Below the pieces are notes generated by a model. The model was not told the DNA's origin. It worked only from the letters and a program-made list of their open reading frames with translations, and did not search any database. Shown piece after piece: positions 36,838 through 48,527 of a stretch of 64,000 nucleotides of DNA. A program made the position numbers and the translations under genes. This stretch comes from Craterostigma plantagineum (Eukaryota > Streptophyta > Magnoliopsida > Lamiales > Linderniaceae): NCBI GenBank assembly GCA_027422505.1, contig JAPQWV010000012.1, forward strand, positions 22,046,001 to 22,110,000. The letters run 5' to 3'. Within the stretch, counting starts at the first letter, position 1; each line of letters opens with the position of its first letter.

Positions 36838-37099
36838 GGATCTTATAAAAAACGGATCCAACCCTATATGCGATTCGAAGTTTTTTCAGATGAATCCTCA
36901 AACGAATATAAGCAGTAAAGCAGATATAAAAATACACAGAAAATGATCAATGTCCATATTTCCAGGTGATAAAAATACAAGCCTACATCGAATGATATGT
37001 AACACTGTTCCCTTCCCACAAATAAAATCATCAATGTTGGTATGCAGCAAAACAACATATTTCGGTGTAATGAATCCGCCCTTAAAAATACAGTAAACC

Positions 37100-39088
37100 T
37101 CAATGAGAACGATTCCATAACAGCCTTCGGGCGGGCGCGGGAGGAGCCAAGCCAGGTATGTCCCGAATATCTTTGTTATTAGGATTCACAATCTGCCCCC
37201 GTAAAAGAAGACAAATGCTTATTATCGACCATTGTAAGAAAACGAAAAAAGTTATAGGCGATCTTAGTTCTAACCTTTACTATGATGATTGCAATGACTC
37301 CCATGACTATGAGGAAAAGGAGGGCCATGATGCATCGGTCGGTAGCAACCTAATAAAACGCTAACCATAAGTGAAGAGAGAACAAAAAACGAAAAAAAAA
37401 AGGAAGAGGAAAAATGGTCGATTTAAGTGTCTTGTACCTACCTGCCTACCGATCTCTTTGACTAACTGGGAAGCTTTCTTGATTGAGAAATGGATGGAGT
37501 CAAGCTCATTGACTATTCTGCTCATTTGTTCAGTCTGAGTACATTACAGTAATACGAAGATGAATCAATGCCTGAGATCTATAATGTATGAGAAGCTATT
37601 GTGGTCGAGAAGTAATTAAATTACCTGAGCTTTTAGAGCAGCGGCGGTTTCTGTTCCAACGTTAACCGTCTCATGGACAACCTAGTAAAAGCAGACAAAG
37701 AATTGCAACAACAGTGAAATGAGAATCTTTAGAGTGCGCGGACAATAGGTTATTACCTTTTTGGCTCTGTCGATGGCTTGATCAGTCTCATCCATCATGT
37801 GATTCCCATGATCCATGAGTTGCTGATTTGTCATATCTGAAATCTCACAATTACAGCTCCCAAAAGTCAGAACGTTTATCAACATACAGAAATTCGAAAT
37901 TAACTATCTATGTTATCACCGATGCTGCTATCCATTGGAGCAAATTAAATGGTTTCAGATTGAACAAATACGTAACGGTTCGAGGGGCGAAGAATTTTCA
38001 CCCGAAGCAAGCATAACATTGTCTTCTGCATATCCTTCGGATGGGCCCTCGAAGAGTTCCACTCGCTTGTTTTCAAGATTGTTTGCATAACTATAGCATC
38101 AGAAATGTACTCATCAATATATTACCACATTAAAATCGTTCGTTAATCAACCTTGGCGGTGATAATACTCAAAGGGACTCACGTTTTCTTGAGGGCGACA
38201 TAGGAGTTCAACTCTTTGATCTGCACAATCAAAATAGAAAAAGCTTGTTATTACTATTACTAGTGTTTACTACTTGGGCAAGTGAAAAGTTGCAAGAACG
38301 AAAAATCAGACCATTGATTGCTTTTTCTCACTGAGCATCTTGTTTGTGTCCGTATCATTTTTGTAGCCCGACTCCTTTATCTCACGATCGTACTCTTTTA
38401 TAAGCCTGGATAGGGATTCAAGACAATAAAGGACTGAGTCAATTTTCCAGGTTTTATCATACATTTCAAACAAAAGAAACAATCAGTCAATCCCTTCCCA
38501 AAAACAAACATTAGTGTTTCAACCGTTGTAATTCGATCATCCTTTCATTATCACCAAGACTGGGCCATCTAATTCTGAATTTATACCCAGGATTTTATAA
38601 CGACAAATTAGATAAACCGACAATCTATTCTGCAAAATCGCTATAATTCCATTTGAATACCATTGGATGCGGCCATAACCAGAAATTTCCGACGTCTCAT
38701 TAAAACACGGAAACTTTCAAATTAGCAAATGAAACAAACAGAGTTACCTTTTACATTCACGCATCTTTTCGGTGAGCTCCTCCAATTGCCTGTTCTGCCT
38801 ATTGGAGTCTTTAATTTTCTCCAGTTTTTGGAATCCATTTCTTTGAGATGGACGCAAAAAAACAGAAAATCAATAAGCAATAAAAAAATCAACTTTATTT
38901 CATTAATTTGCATCGATATAGAACAAATCAATCGCAGACAAAGCTCAATATCATAATCCCACCACAATGCACACCCATTAAACGAATGGGAAAAATCGAA
39001 AACAAAACATAAAAAAAGGTTCTTACGAAAGAGCTCGAAAAATATCGGATATCTGTCCTTCAATCTCCGCGAGCTCTTCAGTCGCCAT
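37100..39088 (-). CDS. NPSN11: Novel plant SNARE, NPSN11-type (10 exons, 257 aa)
   Basis: This is a plant-specific Qb-SNARE; Arabidopsis NPSN11 acts with KNOLLE and other SNAREs at the cell plate and plasma membrane. Exons, 5' to 3': 39088-39027, 38840-38748, 38405-38312, 38220-38183, 38090-38002, 37836-37757, 37681-37625, 37534-37442, 37349-37275, 37192-37100, summing to 774 nt in phase. The N-terminus (ELAEIEGQISDIFRAL) and the following helices match the family's regulatory domain. The SNARE motif spans about residues 135-200 (MTNQQLMDHGNHMMDETDQA to KKASQLVKEIGRQV). A single C-terminal membrane anchor is at about 208-229 (CIMALLFLIVMGVIAIIIVK). The tail has the family's NPNNKDIRDIPGLAPP. 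Length is close to Arabidopsis NPSN11 (265 aa). Assignment to NPSN11 rather than NPSN12/13 is by general resemblance only. Confidence 0.94.
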
Positions 39089-39858
39089 TGCTCCGACGAA
39101 CAGAAAACCTCAGCAGACTCTAATCCCGGCTAAACGATCGTCAACAAAAAGCATTCAACCAATGAAGAACAAGCAAACCTATCACAAGATCACGCAATGC
39201 AGAAACGAAAGAACATCGACAAACGGCGGCGAAGGTCAAACGTCAACGCGACGAAGAAACGACGCAAATGGATCGGACCGGCGAAATGTTGTTTTATTGT
39301 GGATCTAATTTGAATAGATTTGGACGAGAAAGGCCTTTGTCTATCTATAGCTGGCGCATCATTAATTATTATTAATAAATTTATTATATTACATGTTTGG
39401 AGATGTCATTGTCATGTCACGCTCCATAATCATCAAGGTTGTAAACTAGAATTCGAGCTAGAAATTAAAAACATCAAAATTAAGAACATAAATAAAAAAT
39501 CCGACAATCATGAGTTGACTCAGCTTGGTTCATCTTTCCCTAGCATAAATAATAGCCCTTAATTATTGCTTGTTTTATTAGAGTCAACTTAATAAAGATA
39601 AAAGTAATTTAAATTACCAAAAAAGAGGACGAAGATTTCATTTTATGCTCATCTATGTAGCATGTTGGAGACTCTAATTCGAATGGTGTTTCCACAAGAA
39701 AAATTTTACTTCTGATAATATGGTCGAAATTAGTAGCCTGTTCTTGAAGCATCATGATATGCAATAATGATCAAGATTTTCATTATGCCCTTCCAATAGG
39801 TTAATTAAATCTATCATGAAACTAACCTATGTCCTTTCATTTGGATGATATTCTAATA

Positions 39859-40112
39859 CTAGTAACTTATGCACACTTAGATGCGTGTGTTACTTATATA
39901 AATATTTTTTTATTAAACTTATTTTAGTGTGAAGTATTTTATAGAAATCATAATTATTAATTTGTATTGTAAAACGGAAATTGATGTATTATATAAATTT
40001 AGAGTATGATATAACTAAAAATAGTATTAAACTAAATATAGTAATTAAGGTAGTTAGTGATTTTTTTTATTTTATTAATTAATTTTTTTCACTCTTGATA
40101 TAATAGAGTAGA
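39859..40112 (-). mobile_element. Small non-autonomous Helitron (254 bp)
   Basis: Minus strand starts TCTACTCTATTATATCAAGAG after an A. It ends with hairpin CACACGCATCTAAGTGTG, then CTAG, then a host T. The TC start, CTAG end, 3' hairpin and A/T insertion site are the Helitron hallmarks. The ends match those of the element at 49768-50153. Confidence 0.7.
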
Positions 40113-40774
40113 TATTATGCAATTTTTTTTCTCAATAATCTTGATCACTAATCTTGATGGATGAATTAGTGATTCTTATAATTGGGCCGATCCAACTTCT
40201 TGTTCGACCCATTAGGAATTAGGGTTTCTCATTATAAATATGACTCTAACCCACAATCCCAAAACCTAAAACTCTCTCAAAATAGCAATTTATCGAAATC
40301 CAACCAAGTAAATGAGGTTCCATTCCATCTCCCTCGTATGGCCAAAAAGGTAAATGTTGAATCTTGAACATGGAATAACAAGAATGCAAGAATTCGCAGC
40401 TCCGATTTTAAAAAGTGAGAATTACGTTATGATCATTTTAATGGTATTCACACTCTCAGTTCGTTATTCATTCTCTAAACTCAAGTGCTCAGAGAATGAA
40501 TATCCGACCAAGAATGCGAGAAACCAAAAAAGTCTCACGAAACGTAATTCGTCCTTCTTCAAATATGCGCTCTAGCGAGTGTAAATGCTTCTAGCCCGAG
40601 CCCGAGAAAAGCTTTAGCAGAGATTTTGTAGATTAAATGAAATCTCATGGATATAAAACTATAGCTTATAGATATCATAAGTATATCTCCTCCAAGAAAG
40701 CCTCCTCGCACTGCCGCACGAGCGTCTCGGACCAGCGATTTCCTCGGGTAATTTTAGGGTATTGTTAAACCCCG

Positions 40775-40930
40775 AAACCTTAATTTAAGCCGAAACTTGT
40801 ACACGTGACGTCGAAGATGCTGTTCGGACTAAGTTTATTCTTTTCCTCTAATTAAGCACGACCTCATAGTCCGAACCAACATCTTTGACGCCACGCGTAT
40901 TAATTCCAAGCTAAAATTAGGTTTTTGAAT
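40775..40930. repeat. Foldback element with 28-bp arms
   Basis: CGTGACGTCGAAGATG...TTCGGACTA (40804-40830) is the near reverse complement of TAGTCCGAA...CATCTTTGACGCCACG (40866-40894). Weaker pairing continues outward for about 30 bp (ACCTTAATTTAAGC against GCTAAAATTAGGT). The loop is about 35 nt. It may be a MITE or a hairpin RNA precursor. Confidence 0.65.
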
Positions 40931-41221
40931 TTAATTGATCAAAAAATAATTTACTTACGGAACTAAAATTTATTTTCTATTTCCTCCAATTAAGCGTCAA
41001 AGAAAAAACATATATGTTGGACTTGAGACCTGAAAAGTTCATTCAATAATGGCTTACTGTTGTGGTATCATTAATACTTGCTCCCATCTTTTCTTTCCAC
41101 CATAGAGCTATTTGATGAATATCATGAATCCTAGAGGCTAATACATTCAACTTGCTTACTAAATCTCGTATGCTAAACTTGTATGTATGAGAAAAAAAAC
41201 CCAAAGAAAAAAAAAGCAGTA

Positions 41222-42250
41222 TGTTATCCCCGGATTTAACCGGTCAAATATTTGAGTTTAACCGAAACGGGGCGGGAAACATGCCCGCGGAAACATCACC
41301 CTCATGAAACAGCCTCTCGAGGCCGCAACCAGCGGAAAGACACCCGAGGCGGTCAAGGCCCGAGGGAGCGCTGTCCGAGAGGCTCGAGATTAAATCACAC
41401 ACGCTAGGATGAGGTCCAGAGAGGAGCTAAATGAGGCAATCTGGTATTGAATGACATGAATATTGGCTCGAGCACCCCACTAAGGCAAAACTACGACTCT
41501 ATTATACATAAAATAAGATAACTAGATATAATGAATGTTCTAGAAGGTGGAAATAGGCAAAGAAGTCCAATTCAAGTGTGAATGATGAGTGGAGAGTGTG
41601 AGTATCAAAATGGGAGAAGCGGGGCGGTTAGATGATAACTTGATCACTCTAAATACCTTGTTATTTGCCTCAAAAAGGGGGCGATCTCAACAATTAGAAA
41701 ACCAATACACTTGATAAATAAAGATGAGGAAGAGAGGGAACCGGGGAGAGAAGCGGGTTACCCCGAGGACGAGCCCGAGAACATGGAAGTAGCCCGTGGA
41801 GAATTCGACTCAAAGGAGAAAATAGCCTCGGGAAGATGACCCCGAAGGACCTCGAGAAGAGAAAATCGAGAGTGGGCCAAGCAGGTCGGCGCCGAGCCGA
41901 GCGAGTTAATCTTAAGACGCGAAGTGGGCACGTCGAGCTGGTCGCACTTCGCAAGACGAACGTGGGGAAAACCACGTCGCCGCGAGAAGTCCGCGAAAGA
42001 AGTTGGCTAGGGTGATGACCAGGTTAACGCGAGGTGAAACGAGGTTAGTATAAAAGATAACGGCCGAGTCGTTTCGCAGGTATGCCTACGTGAACACTGA
42101 AACTGTCTTTTACGCCTAGCACCTGTATTTACCCGTTTATGAAGAAGATGATTATCTGACTTGAGCGTCGGAGGGACGTCGTCGAAACGGCACCTTTCTA
42201 GTGTTTTCTCTGATATTTCAGGCATTCTACGGCGACGACGGGAGCTAACA
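41222..42250 (+). mobile_element. Solo LTR (~1.03 kb), Gypsy-like
   Basis: The sequence begins TGTTATCCCCGG and ends GGGAGCTAACA, giving matching TGTTA/TAACA ends. It carries a TATA box (GTATAAAAG, about 42047) and the phrase CTGACTTGAGCGTCGGAGGG near the 3' end, common in LTRs of plant Gypsy elements. No primer site or coding sequence lies on either side. The flanks read CAGTA before the element and, if the last CA is counted as target, CAGTA after it, so a 5-bp duplication is possible but ambiguous. It is far more GC-rich than its surroundings. Confidence 0.65.
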
Positions 42251-42382
42251 GTATCTTTTACGCGCCAACGCGAGGGGCGAATTTTCGGGACGCATCAAGT
42301 TGCATCTACTTCAATCCAAGATTGCAAGAAAATCATCTCGTTACGCATTATTCGAAAAAAATCCCAGGATTTTCGAAAGAAT

Positions 42383-43001
42383 TGTTGACATGTCCAGCCA
42401 TCCAAGGAGGACCGCACACCAGCTTTGAAAGAAAAAAATAATAAAATATTATTTTAATATTTTATTATTTTAATGAACGGCTGATATTGAAGGGCTACGC
42501 GGCGGATTCCTGGCCACCCGTTTCGAGTGGTTCAGAAGAGCTGAAGACATCTATAAATAGGCTGAGGATTCTTCAGTTATTATCATCACAAACTCATTCG
42601 AGTTTTACTATATAGAGAGAAGTAGTTCGAGTGAATTGTGAGGTTATCAGTTCAGGTAGAAACTGATAGGGTTCCACATCCACAGAGAGGTGTGAGGTAA
42701 ACACGAGTGGTAAAAGTGAGATAGTAAAAATTCGAGGGTTGTAATTTTTACTATAGTGAAGATTTTGCCGACTCGGCCGTGGTTTTTCCCTCTTTGTTAA
42801 CAGAGGGTTTTCCACGTTAAAGTTCTGGTGTTCTTTCTTACCTTACGGTAAATTTTATTTTTACCGTGGTAGTTACTGTGCGGGTCCCACCAAAGTTACC
42901 CCGTGGAACCCACTTCTCCCGATCGTCGTACCGAGCCAAACCGGGACCAGTTCCGCTGCGGGGCCCACTTACCACCGCGGGGCCCACCACCATTCCCAAC
43001 A
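42383..43001 (+). repeat. 5' LTR of Copia C (619 bp)
   Basis: Starts TGTTGACATGTCC and ends CATTCCCAACA. A TATA box CTATAAATAG lies at 42551-42560. An AT-rich palindrome (AATAATAAAATATTATTTTA) lies near the 5' end. Differs from the 3' LTR by an extra 3 bp near 42516 and three substitutions near 42895-42910. Confidence 0.97.
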
Positions 43002-43003
43002 AG

Positions 43004-43016
43004 TGGTATCAGAGCC
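43004..43016 (+). promoter_or_regulatory. Primer binding site of Copia C (initiator tRNA-Met)
   Basis: TGGTATCAGAGCC two bases after the LTR. Confidence 0.96.
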
Positions 43017-43109
43017 TGATAGTATTCTGAGTATGCTCTGTGGTTGCAGCTTTGACTGATCTTCCACATCAGAAAAGGTACTAGTAGGTTGCTGGTAATT
43101 TTGACGGCC

Positions 43110-44078
43110 ATGGAGAACGACGGAGGAATGATCAAGCTGACAGTAACGAATTACTCCATATGGAAATCAAGGATGGAGGATTATCTTTATTGCAAAGACC
43201 TCCATGAACCAATCGAAAATGAAGGCAAGATGCCCGAAGACGGGAAGGCTGACCAATGGAAGAAATTGCAACGAAAGACGCTAGCTGTGATCCGCCAATG
43301 GGTGGACATTAGCCTCTACAACCACGTCCGAAATGAGACAGACCCCTACAAACTCTGGACGAAATTGGAGGGTATGTACGAGGTGACGAATGCGCTGAGC
43401 AAGGTATTCATGATGCGAAAACTCATGAATGTGAAGCTGAACGAGGGACGATCAGTTGCTGAACATCTGAACGACTTCGAAGGACTGGTAACTCAACTCA
43501 CAAGTGCCGGTCTAGTCCTTGATGATGAGCTTCAAGCATGTCTACTATTGGGATCTCTACCTGATAGCTGGGATACGTTGGTGGTATCGCTCACTAACTC
43601 CGCACCAAGTGGTAAAGTCACGATGGAGATGGTGAAAAATAGACTCTACAATGAAGAGATACGAAGGAAGGATGCTGTCAGTACCAGTACGGGAAATCAG
43701 GCCCTTGTCATGGAGAATAGGGGTCGGAGCAAGAGTAGAGGACCAAAAGGATATGACAAGTCCAAAAATAGATCCAAGTCCAGGGAAATGAGGAAGTGCT
43801 ATCATTGTGGAAAAGTTGGCCACTTACAAAGAAACTGTAGACTTCTCAACGGAAAACAGAAACAAGACGATGACAAGAACACGTCTGCAATCGCCTCCAA
43901 CGATGGTGGAGAGGTTACTCTGGTGAATGAAGCAGATTGTTGTCATGTTGCGGATACAAGCACTGAATGGGTAGTGGACTCTGGTGCCTCCTACCATTGT
44001 GTTCCAAGGCGTGAATACTTCTCCACATACAAGGCGGGAAACTTTGGAACTACCAAGATGGGTAACCAAAGTTTCTAA
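43110..44078 (+). CDS. Copia C gag and start of protease (frameshifted at 3' end)
   Basis: The start is the ATG at 43110, giving MENDGGMIKL; the in-frame TTG 21 bp upstream is not needed. A UBN2-type gag domain fills residues 1-200. The CCHC zinc knuckle CYHCGKVGHLQRNC is at about 43798-43839. The protease motif VVDSGASYH is at about 43972-43998. The frame ends at a TAA at 44076 just after KMGNQSF. The same sequence one frame over continues with SKIVGIG, so a single missing base near 44070 breaks it. Confidence 0.93.
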   Translation: MENDGGMIKLTVTNYSIWKSRMEDYLYCKDLHEPIENEGKMPEDGKADQWKKLQRKTLAVIRQWVDISLYNHVRNETDPYKLWTKLEGMYEVTNALSKVFMMRKLMNVKLNEGRSVAEHLNDFEGLVTQLTSAGLVLDDELQACLLLGSLPDSWDTLVVSLTNSAPSGKVTMEMVKNRLYNEEIRRKDAVSTSTGNQALVMENRGRSKSRGPKGYDKSKNRSKSREMRKCYHCGKVGHLQRNCRLLNGKQKQDDDKNTSAIASNDGGEVTLVNEADCCHVADTSTEWVVDSGASYHCVPRREYFSTYKAGNFGTTKMGNQSF

Positions 44079-45371
44079 AATAGTGGGGATCGGTGATATC
44101 TGTATCCAGACGAGCGTAGGGTGCACATTGCGGCTGAAAGATGTGCGACACATTCCAGACCTGCGTCTCAACCTAGTTTCTGTGAAGGTGCTGGACAACG
44201 AAGATACTATAATGAGATGGCAAATAACAACTGGAAACTCACCAAGGGATCATTGGTGGTAGCGAGAGGAAAGCTATGCTGCTCGCTGTACAAGATGCAC
44301 GCGACGATATGTGCTAACCAGCTGAACGCAGTTGAAGATGATGCTTCTCCAAATTTGTGGCACAGACGGCTGGCACACGTAGGAGAGAAGGGGTTGAATG
44401 TCTTGGCTAGAAAGTCCCTCATACCAGTAGCCAAGGAGAAAGCGCTAAACCCCTGCGATTATTGTTTATTTGGGAAGCAACATAGAGTTTCATTCGCGAA
44501 GAAATTAACCAGGCGAATGAAGAAGTTGGAGTTGGTACACTCTGACGTATGCGGACCCATGGAAGTCGAATCTTTGGGAGGCAGTAAATACTTTCTGACC
44601 TTCATTGATGATGCGTCTCGCAAGACCTGGGTATATCTGTTGCGGACGAAAGACCAGGTGTTCTATTATTTTAAGAAGTTCCATGCGATGGTGGAAAGAG
44701 AAACGGGAATGCCTCTAAAGTGTCTTCGCACAGATAATGGTGGTGAATACATCTCTCGGGAGTTCAGAGATTATTCCACGAAGCAGGGCATTAGGCATGA
44801 CAAGAGAGTTCCTGGCACTCCTCAGCAGAATGGTGTCGCGGAGAGAATGAACCGAACCATTATGGAGAGAGTCCGAGCGATGCTCAAGATGGCTAATCTA
44901 TCTAAGTCATTTTGGGGGGAAGCTGTCAACACTGCAGTCTATCTTATCAACCGACTACCTTCATCGGCGTTGGATTTCGATATACCAGAGAAGGTGTGGA
45001 CCGGTAGAGACATCTCATATTCACATTTGAGAGTGTTTGGCTGCAAGGCGTTCATGCACGTACCGAAGGAACAAAGATCGAAGCTCGATGATAAATCGAA
45101 TCCTTGCATCTTTGTTGGGTATGGAGACGAGGAGTTCGGCTACAGACTTTGGGATCCAAAGAAGAAGAAGACTGTTCGAAGTCGCGACGTAGTATTCCAT
45201 GAGCATGAGGTCATGGGCGACTTAGACGTGGATGTAACAAAACCCACAGGTGGCGGTGTAGACGATACACCAGTCAGCATTCCATATGATGGTGCCACGG
45301 AGGAAGGAATGCAGCAATCAGACCTGAACCAGAAGAGCCAATCATTGATGATGATGATGAACCTGTCGTAG
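44079..45371 (+). pseudogene. Copia C rest of protease and integrase
   Basis: From 44073 to about 44206 the protein reads in one frame (DVRHIPDLRLNLVSVKVLD). A missing base near 44206 moves it to the frame open to 45371. That frame has the integrase zinc-binding region (LWHRRLAHVG, CDYCLFGKQH), the catalytic segments HSDVCGPM (about 44540), LRTDNGGEY (about 44727) and QQNGVAERMN (about 44840), and the FGCKAFMHVP region. A third missing base near 45325 puts the following acidic linker in the RT frame. Confidence 0.92.
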
Positions 45372-47071
45372 ATGAACACACTGAAGGTACTGAGCAGGGG
45401 GAGCCTTCAGATGTGCAAGAAGCAGTTGATCCTCAGCTGAGAAGGTCAACTAGGGAACGTCAACCATCTACGAGGTATCCGAGTTCTGATTATATTTTGA
45501 TTACTGACGAGGGGGAGCCAGAGAGCTTCCAGGAAGTACAATCTTGTAGGGAGAAAGATTATTGGACAAAGGCCATGCAAGAGGAGATGGATTCTCTGAA
45601 GAAGAATGATACGTACGAATTAGTTCGATTGCCAAAAGGAAAGAAGACACTCAAGAACAAATGGGTGTACAAATTGAAGAAGGATGATGGCAAGCTGGTC
45701 AGATACAAGGCTCGATTAGTGGTCAAAGGTTTCACTCAGAGGAAGGGGATCGACTTTGACGAGATATTTTCACCGGTCGTGAAGATGATTTCAATCAGAG
45801 TCATACTGGGACTAGCTGCTACTATGGATCTTCACTTGGAGCAACTCGACGTGAAGACCGCATTCTTGCATGGTGATCTTGATGAGGAGATATATATGGA
45901 GCAACCCGAAGGGTTCGAGGTTAGAGGTAAAGAGGACATGGTATGCCGGCTGAAGAAAAGCTTGTACGGTCTGAAACAAGCTCCACGGCAGTGGTACAAG
46001 AAATTTGATTCTTTCATGGTGCATCAGGGGTTCAAGAGAACAGATGCAGATCCATGTGTTTACGTCCGGAGATACTCTAACGGTAAATTTATCGTTCTTC
46101 TCCTGTATGTTGATGATATGCTAATTGTCGGACAAGATGCAGAGATGATTAGCAGGTTGAAGAAAGATTTGTCAAAAACGTTTGACATGAAGGATTTGGG
46201 TTCGGCAAAGCGAATTCTCGGAATGGAGATTACCCGAAATCGAAAAGTTGGGAAATTATGGTTATCCCATGAGCGCTATATTGAACGAGTTCTAGAGAGG
46301 TTCAATATGAAGGATGCTAAGCCAGTTAGCACGCCACTTGCCGCGCACTTTCAATTGCGAAAGAAATCCGATTCATCAACAGCCGAAGACGGAGAAGATG
46401 TCCCAGATGTTCCATATTCATCGGCGGTCGGAAGTTTGATGTACGCCATGGTGTGTACAAGGCCAGATATCGCTCACGCAGTTGGCGTTGTGAGTCGATT
46501 TCTATCAAATCCCGGAAAGTCACATTGGGAAGCAGTGAAGTGGATCTTGAGGTATCTGAGAGGAACTTCCAAATTATGCCTAACATTTGGAAGTGGTAAA
46601 TGTTTTCTTACAGGCTATACGGATGCTGATATGGCCGGTGATCTCGACAGCAGAAAGTCAACGTCGGGATACATATTTACATTCTCAGGGGGAGCTATCT
46701 CATGGCAGTCGAGGTTACAGAAATGTGTTTCTTTATCAACTACTGAAGCGGAGTATGTTGCAGCAACGGAAGCTGGCAAGGAGATGCTCTGGTTGAAGAG
46801 ATTGTTTCAGGAGTTGGGAATTCAGCAGGAAGAGTACATAATATTTTGCGATAGTCAAAGTGCTTTAGACTTGAGCAAGAATACTATGTATCATTCGAGG
46901 ACGAAACACATTGACGTTCGCTATCATTGGCTCAGACTGGCTATTGAGGAGAAATAGTTCAAGCTGCTGAAGATCCACACAGACAAGAATGTTGCGGACA
47001 TTCTAACGAAGGTTATTCCCAAGGAGAAGACAGAGTTCTGCGCCGGGCAAGCCGGCATGGGCTATCGCTGA
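45330..47071 (+). pseudogene. Copia C reverse transcriptase and RNase H
   Basis: The RT has KKNDTYELVRLPKG, YKARLVVKGFTQ, LDVKTAFLHGDLDEEIYM and YVDDMLIVG (about 46108). RNase H begins at about 46610 with YTDADMAGDLDSRKSTSGY and continues through LSTTEAEYVA and FCDSQSALDL. A TAG at 46957-46959 follows LAIEEK, but the same frame goes on for about 37 more codons (KIHTDKNVADILTKV) to a TGA at 47069-47071. The TAG is thus a nonsense mutation about 13% from the end of RNase H. Confidence 0.93.
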
Positions 47072-47110
47072 GGCGGTAGGAGATCTTCCCCGCAAATAAT
47101 GAATGAGGCT

Positions 47111-47120
47111 GGAGGGGGAG
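47111..47120 (+). promoter_or_regulatory. Polypurine tract of Copia C
   Basis: GGAGGGGGAG three bases before the 3' LTR; primes plus-strand synthesis. Confidence 0.9.
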
Positions 47121-47123
47121 ATT

Positions 47124-47739
47124 TGTTGACATGTCCAGCCATCCAAGGAGGACCGCACACCAGCTTTGAAAGAAAAAAATAATAAAATATTATTTTAATA
47201 TTTTATTATTTTAATGAACGGCTGATATTGAAGGGCTACGCGGCGGATTCCTGGCCCGTTTCGAGTGGTTCAGAAGAGCTGAAGACATCTATAAATAGGC
47301 TGAGGATTCTTCAGTTATTATCATCACAAACTCATTCGAGTTTTACTATATAGAGAGAAGTAGTTCGAGTGAATTGTGAGGTTATCAGTTCAGGTAGAAA
47401 CTGATAGGGTTCCACATCCACAGAGAGGTGTGAGGTAAACACGAGTGGTAAAAGTGAGATAGTAAAAATTCGAGGGTTGTAATTTTTACTATAGTGAAGA
47501 TTTTGCCGACTCGGCCGTGGTTTTTCCCTCTTTGTTAACAGAGGGTTTTCCACGTTAAAGTTCTGGTGTTCTTTCTTACCTTACGGTAAATTTTATTTTT
47601 ACCGTGGTAGTTACTGTGCGGGTCCCACCAAATTTACCCCGTGGGTCCCACTTCTCCCGATCGTCGTACCGAGCCAAACCGGGACCAGTTCCGCTGCGGG
47701 GCCCACTTACCACCGCGGGGCCCACCACCATTCCCAACA
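47124..47739 (+). repeat. 3' LTR of Copia C (616 bp)
   Basis: Near-identical to the 5' LTR, TATA box CTATAAATAG at 47289-47298, ending CATTCCCAACA before the AGAAT duplication. Confidence 0.97.
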
Positions 47740-48527
47740 AGAATAACATAGAGTATTATTTTTAAATATCAATTACAAAACTAATTAACTTTATACCACT
47801 ATTACAAAATTAGTGAAGTTTTTAATTTTATTTATTATTATTTCGTTTTTCACCACAGAAAATTCCGCTTGGGATCCCATGTGCCCCATTTATGTTCCAA
47901 TCTTCTGTTCCCTTTCTTATAGAACTACACGTGTACTATTGATAGGAGTTGCAAACGGTGGGTCTAAAGCTCCGTTATCTCACTCAATAAGTAAAGCAAA
48001 CTTAATGGATAAAAAGGGAATAGAATAGTGACCAATAATTTCCAAAACAAATAAATAATTTGGTCACAAATAAATCAATAGTAAAAAAAACTTAGTGGAA
48101 ACACCGCAGACTAGATTAGCGTCAAAATCTTTGAGACGTGGAGCCAAGATAGAAATTTTTTTTCAGTAATTTAGACCACCGAGCTTCTGTGTCCAATGGG
48201 ATCCATCGTCAACTCCATTTTACTGCTCTTAGCTAAAATGGCGAGGCATGAAAAACTTTAGTTAAACCGTGAAAGAATTTAGTTAATGCTCGAGTTTATG
48301 TATCTTGATGTATGATTTATTTGTCCGTGCTATATATTATGTATATAATTTTGGATACCTAGTAGTAATATATGTATAATTCGACAAAAGTGTTAATCGC
48401 TGGGAAAAGCTCAAAGCATGAACAAACAATCACTCACCAAAGAACACAATGTCAAGGATCCGAAGAAAAAGTTCACTTGAAAGAAGCTAAATAAACCTAA
48501 GCTCTTATAATAACAGAGACAGAACGC

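Larger units (their letters stand above)
35290..37099. other. LON2-NPSN intergenic region
   Basis: AT-rich spacer. I see no gene. It contains two Helitron-like termini (annotated separately) and a 73-bp spaced direct repeat (ATAATAACCACCTCATTCT at about 36666 and 36739). The 3' untranslated region of the NPSN gene should lie just left of 37100. Confidence 0.6.
39089..41221. other. Intergenic region upstream of NPSN11-like gene
   Basis: AT-rich spacer holding one Helitron-like element and one foldback. At about 40180-40360 a stretch resembles a plant 5' leader (GGGTTTCTCATTATAAATATG, here split as GGGTTTCTC and TATAAATATG) followed by ATGGCCAAAAAG and a GTAAATG donor. No further exon was found, so it may be a captured gene start. 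Confidence 0.4.
42383..47739 (+). mobile_element. Copia LTR retrotransposon C, full length and young (Tork/Tnt1-like)
   Basis: It is complete, with LTRs at both ends, TG...CA termini, an initiator tRNA-Met primer site, a polypurine tract, and a perfect 5-bp target duplication AGAAT (42378-42382 and 47740-47744). By eye the LTRs differ at three positions plus one 3-bp indel. The order gag, protease, integrase, RT, RNase H is canonical for Copia and the gag resembles the Tork/Tnt1 lineage. The coding region has three single-base frameshifts and one nonsense codon. Confidence 0.97.
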
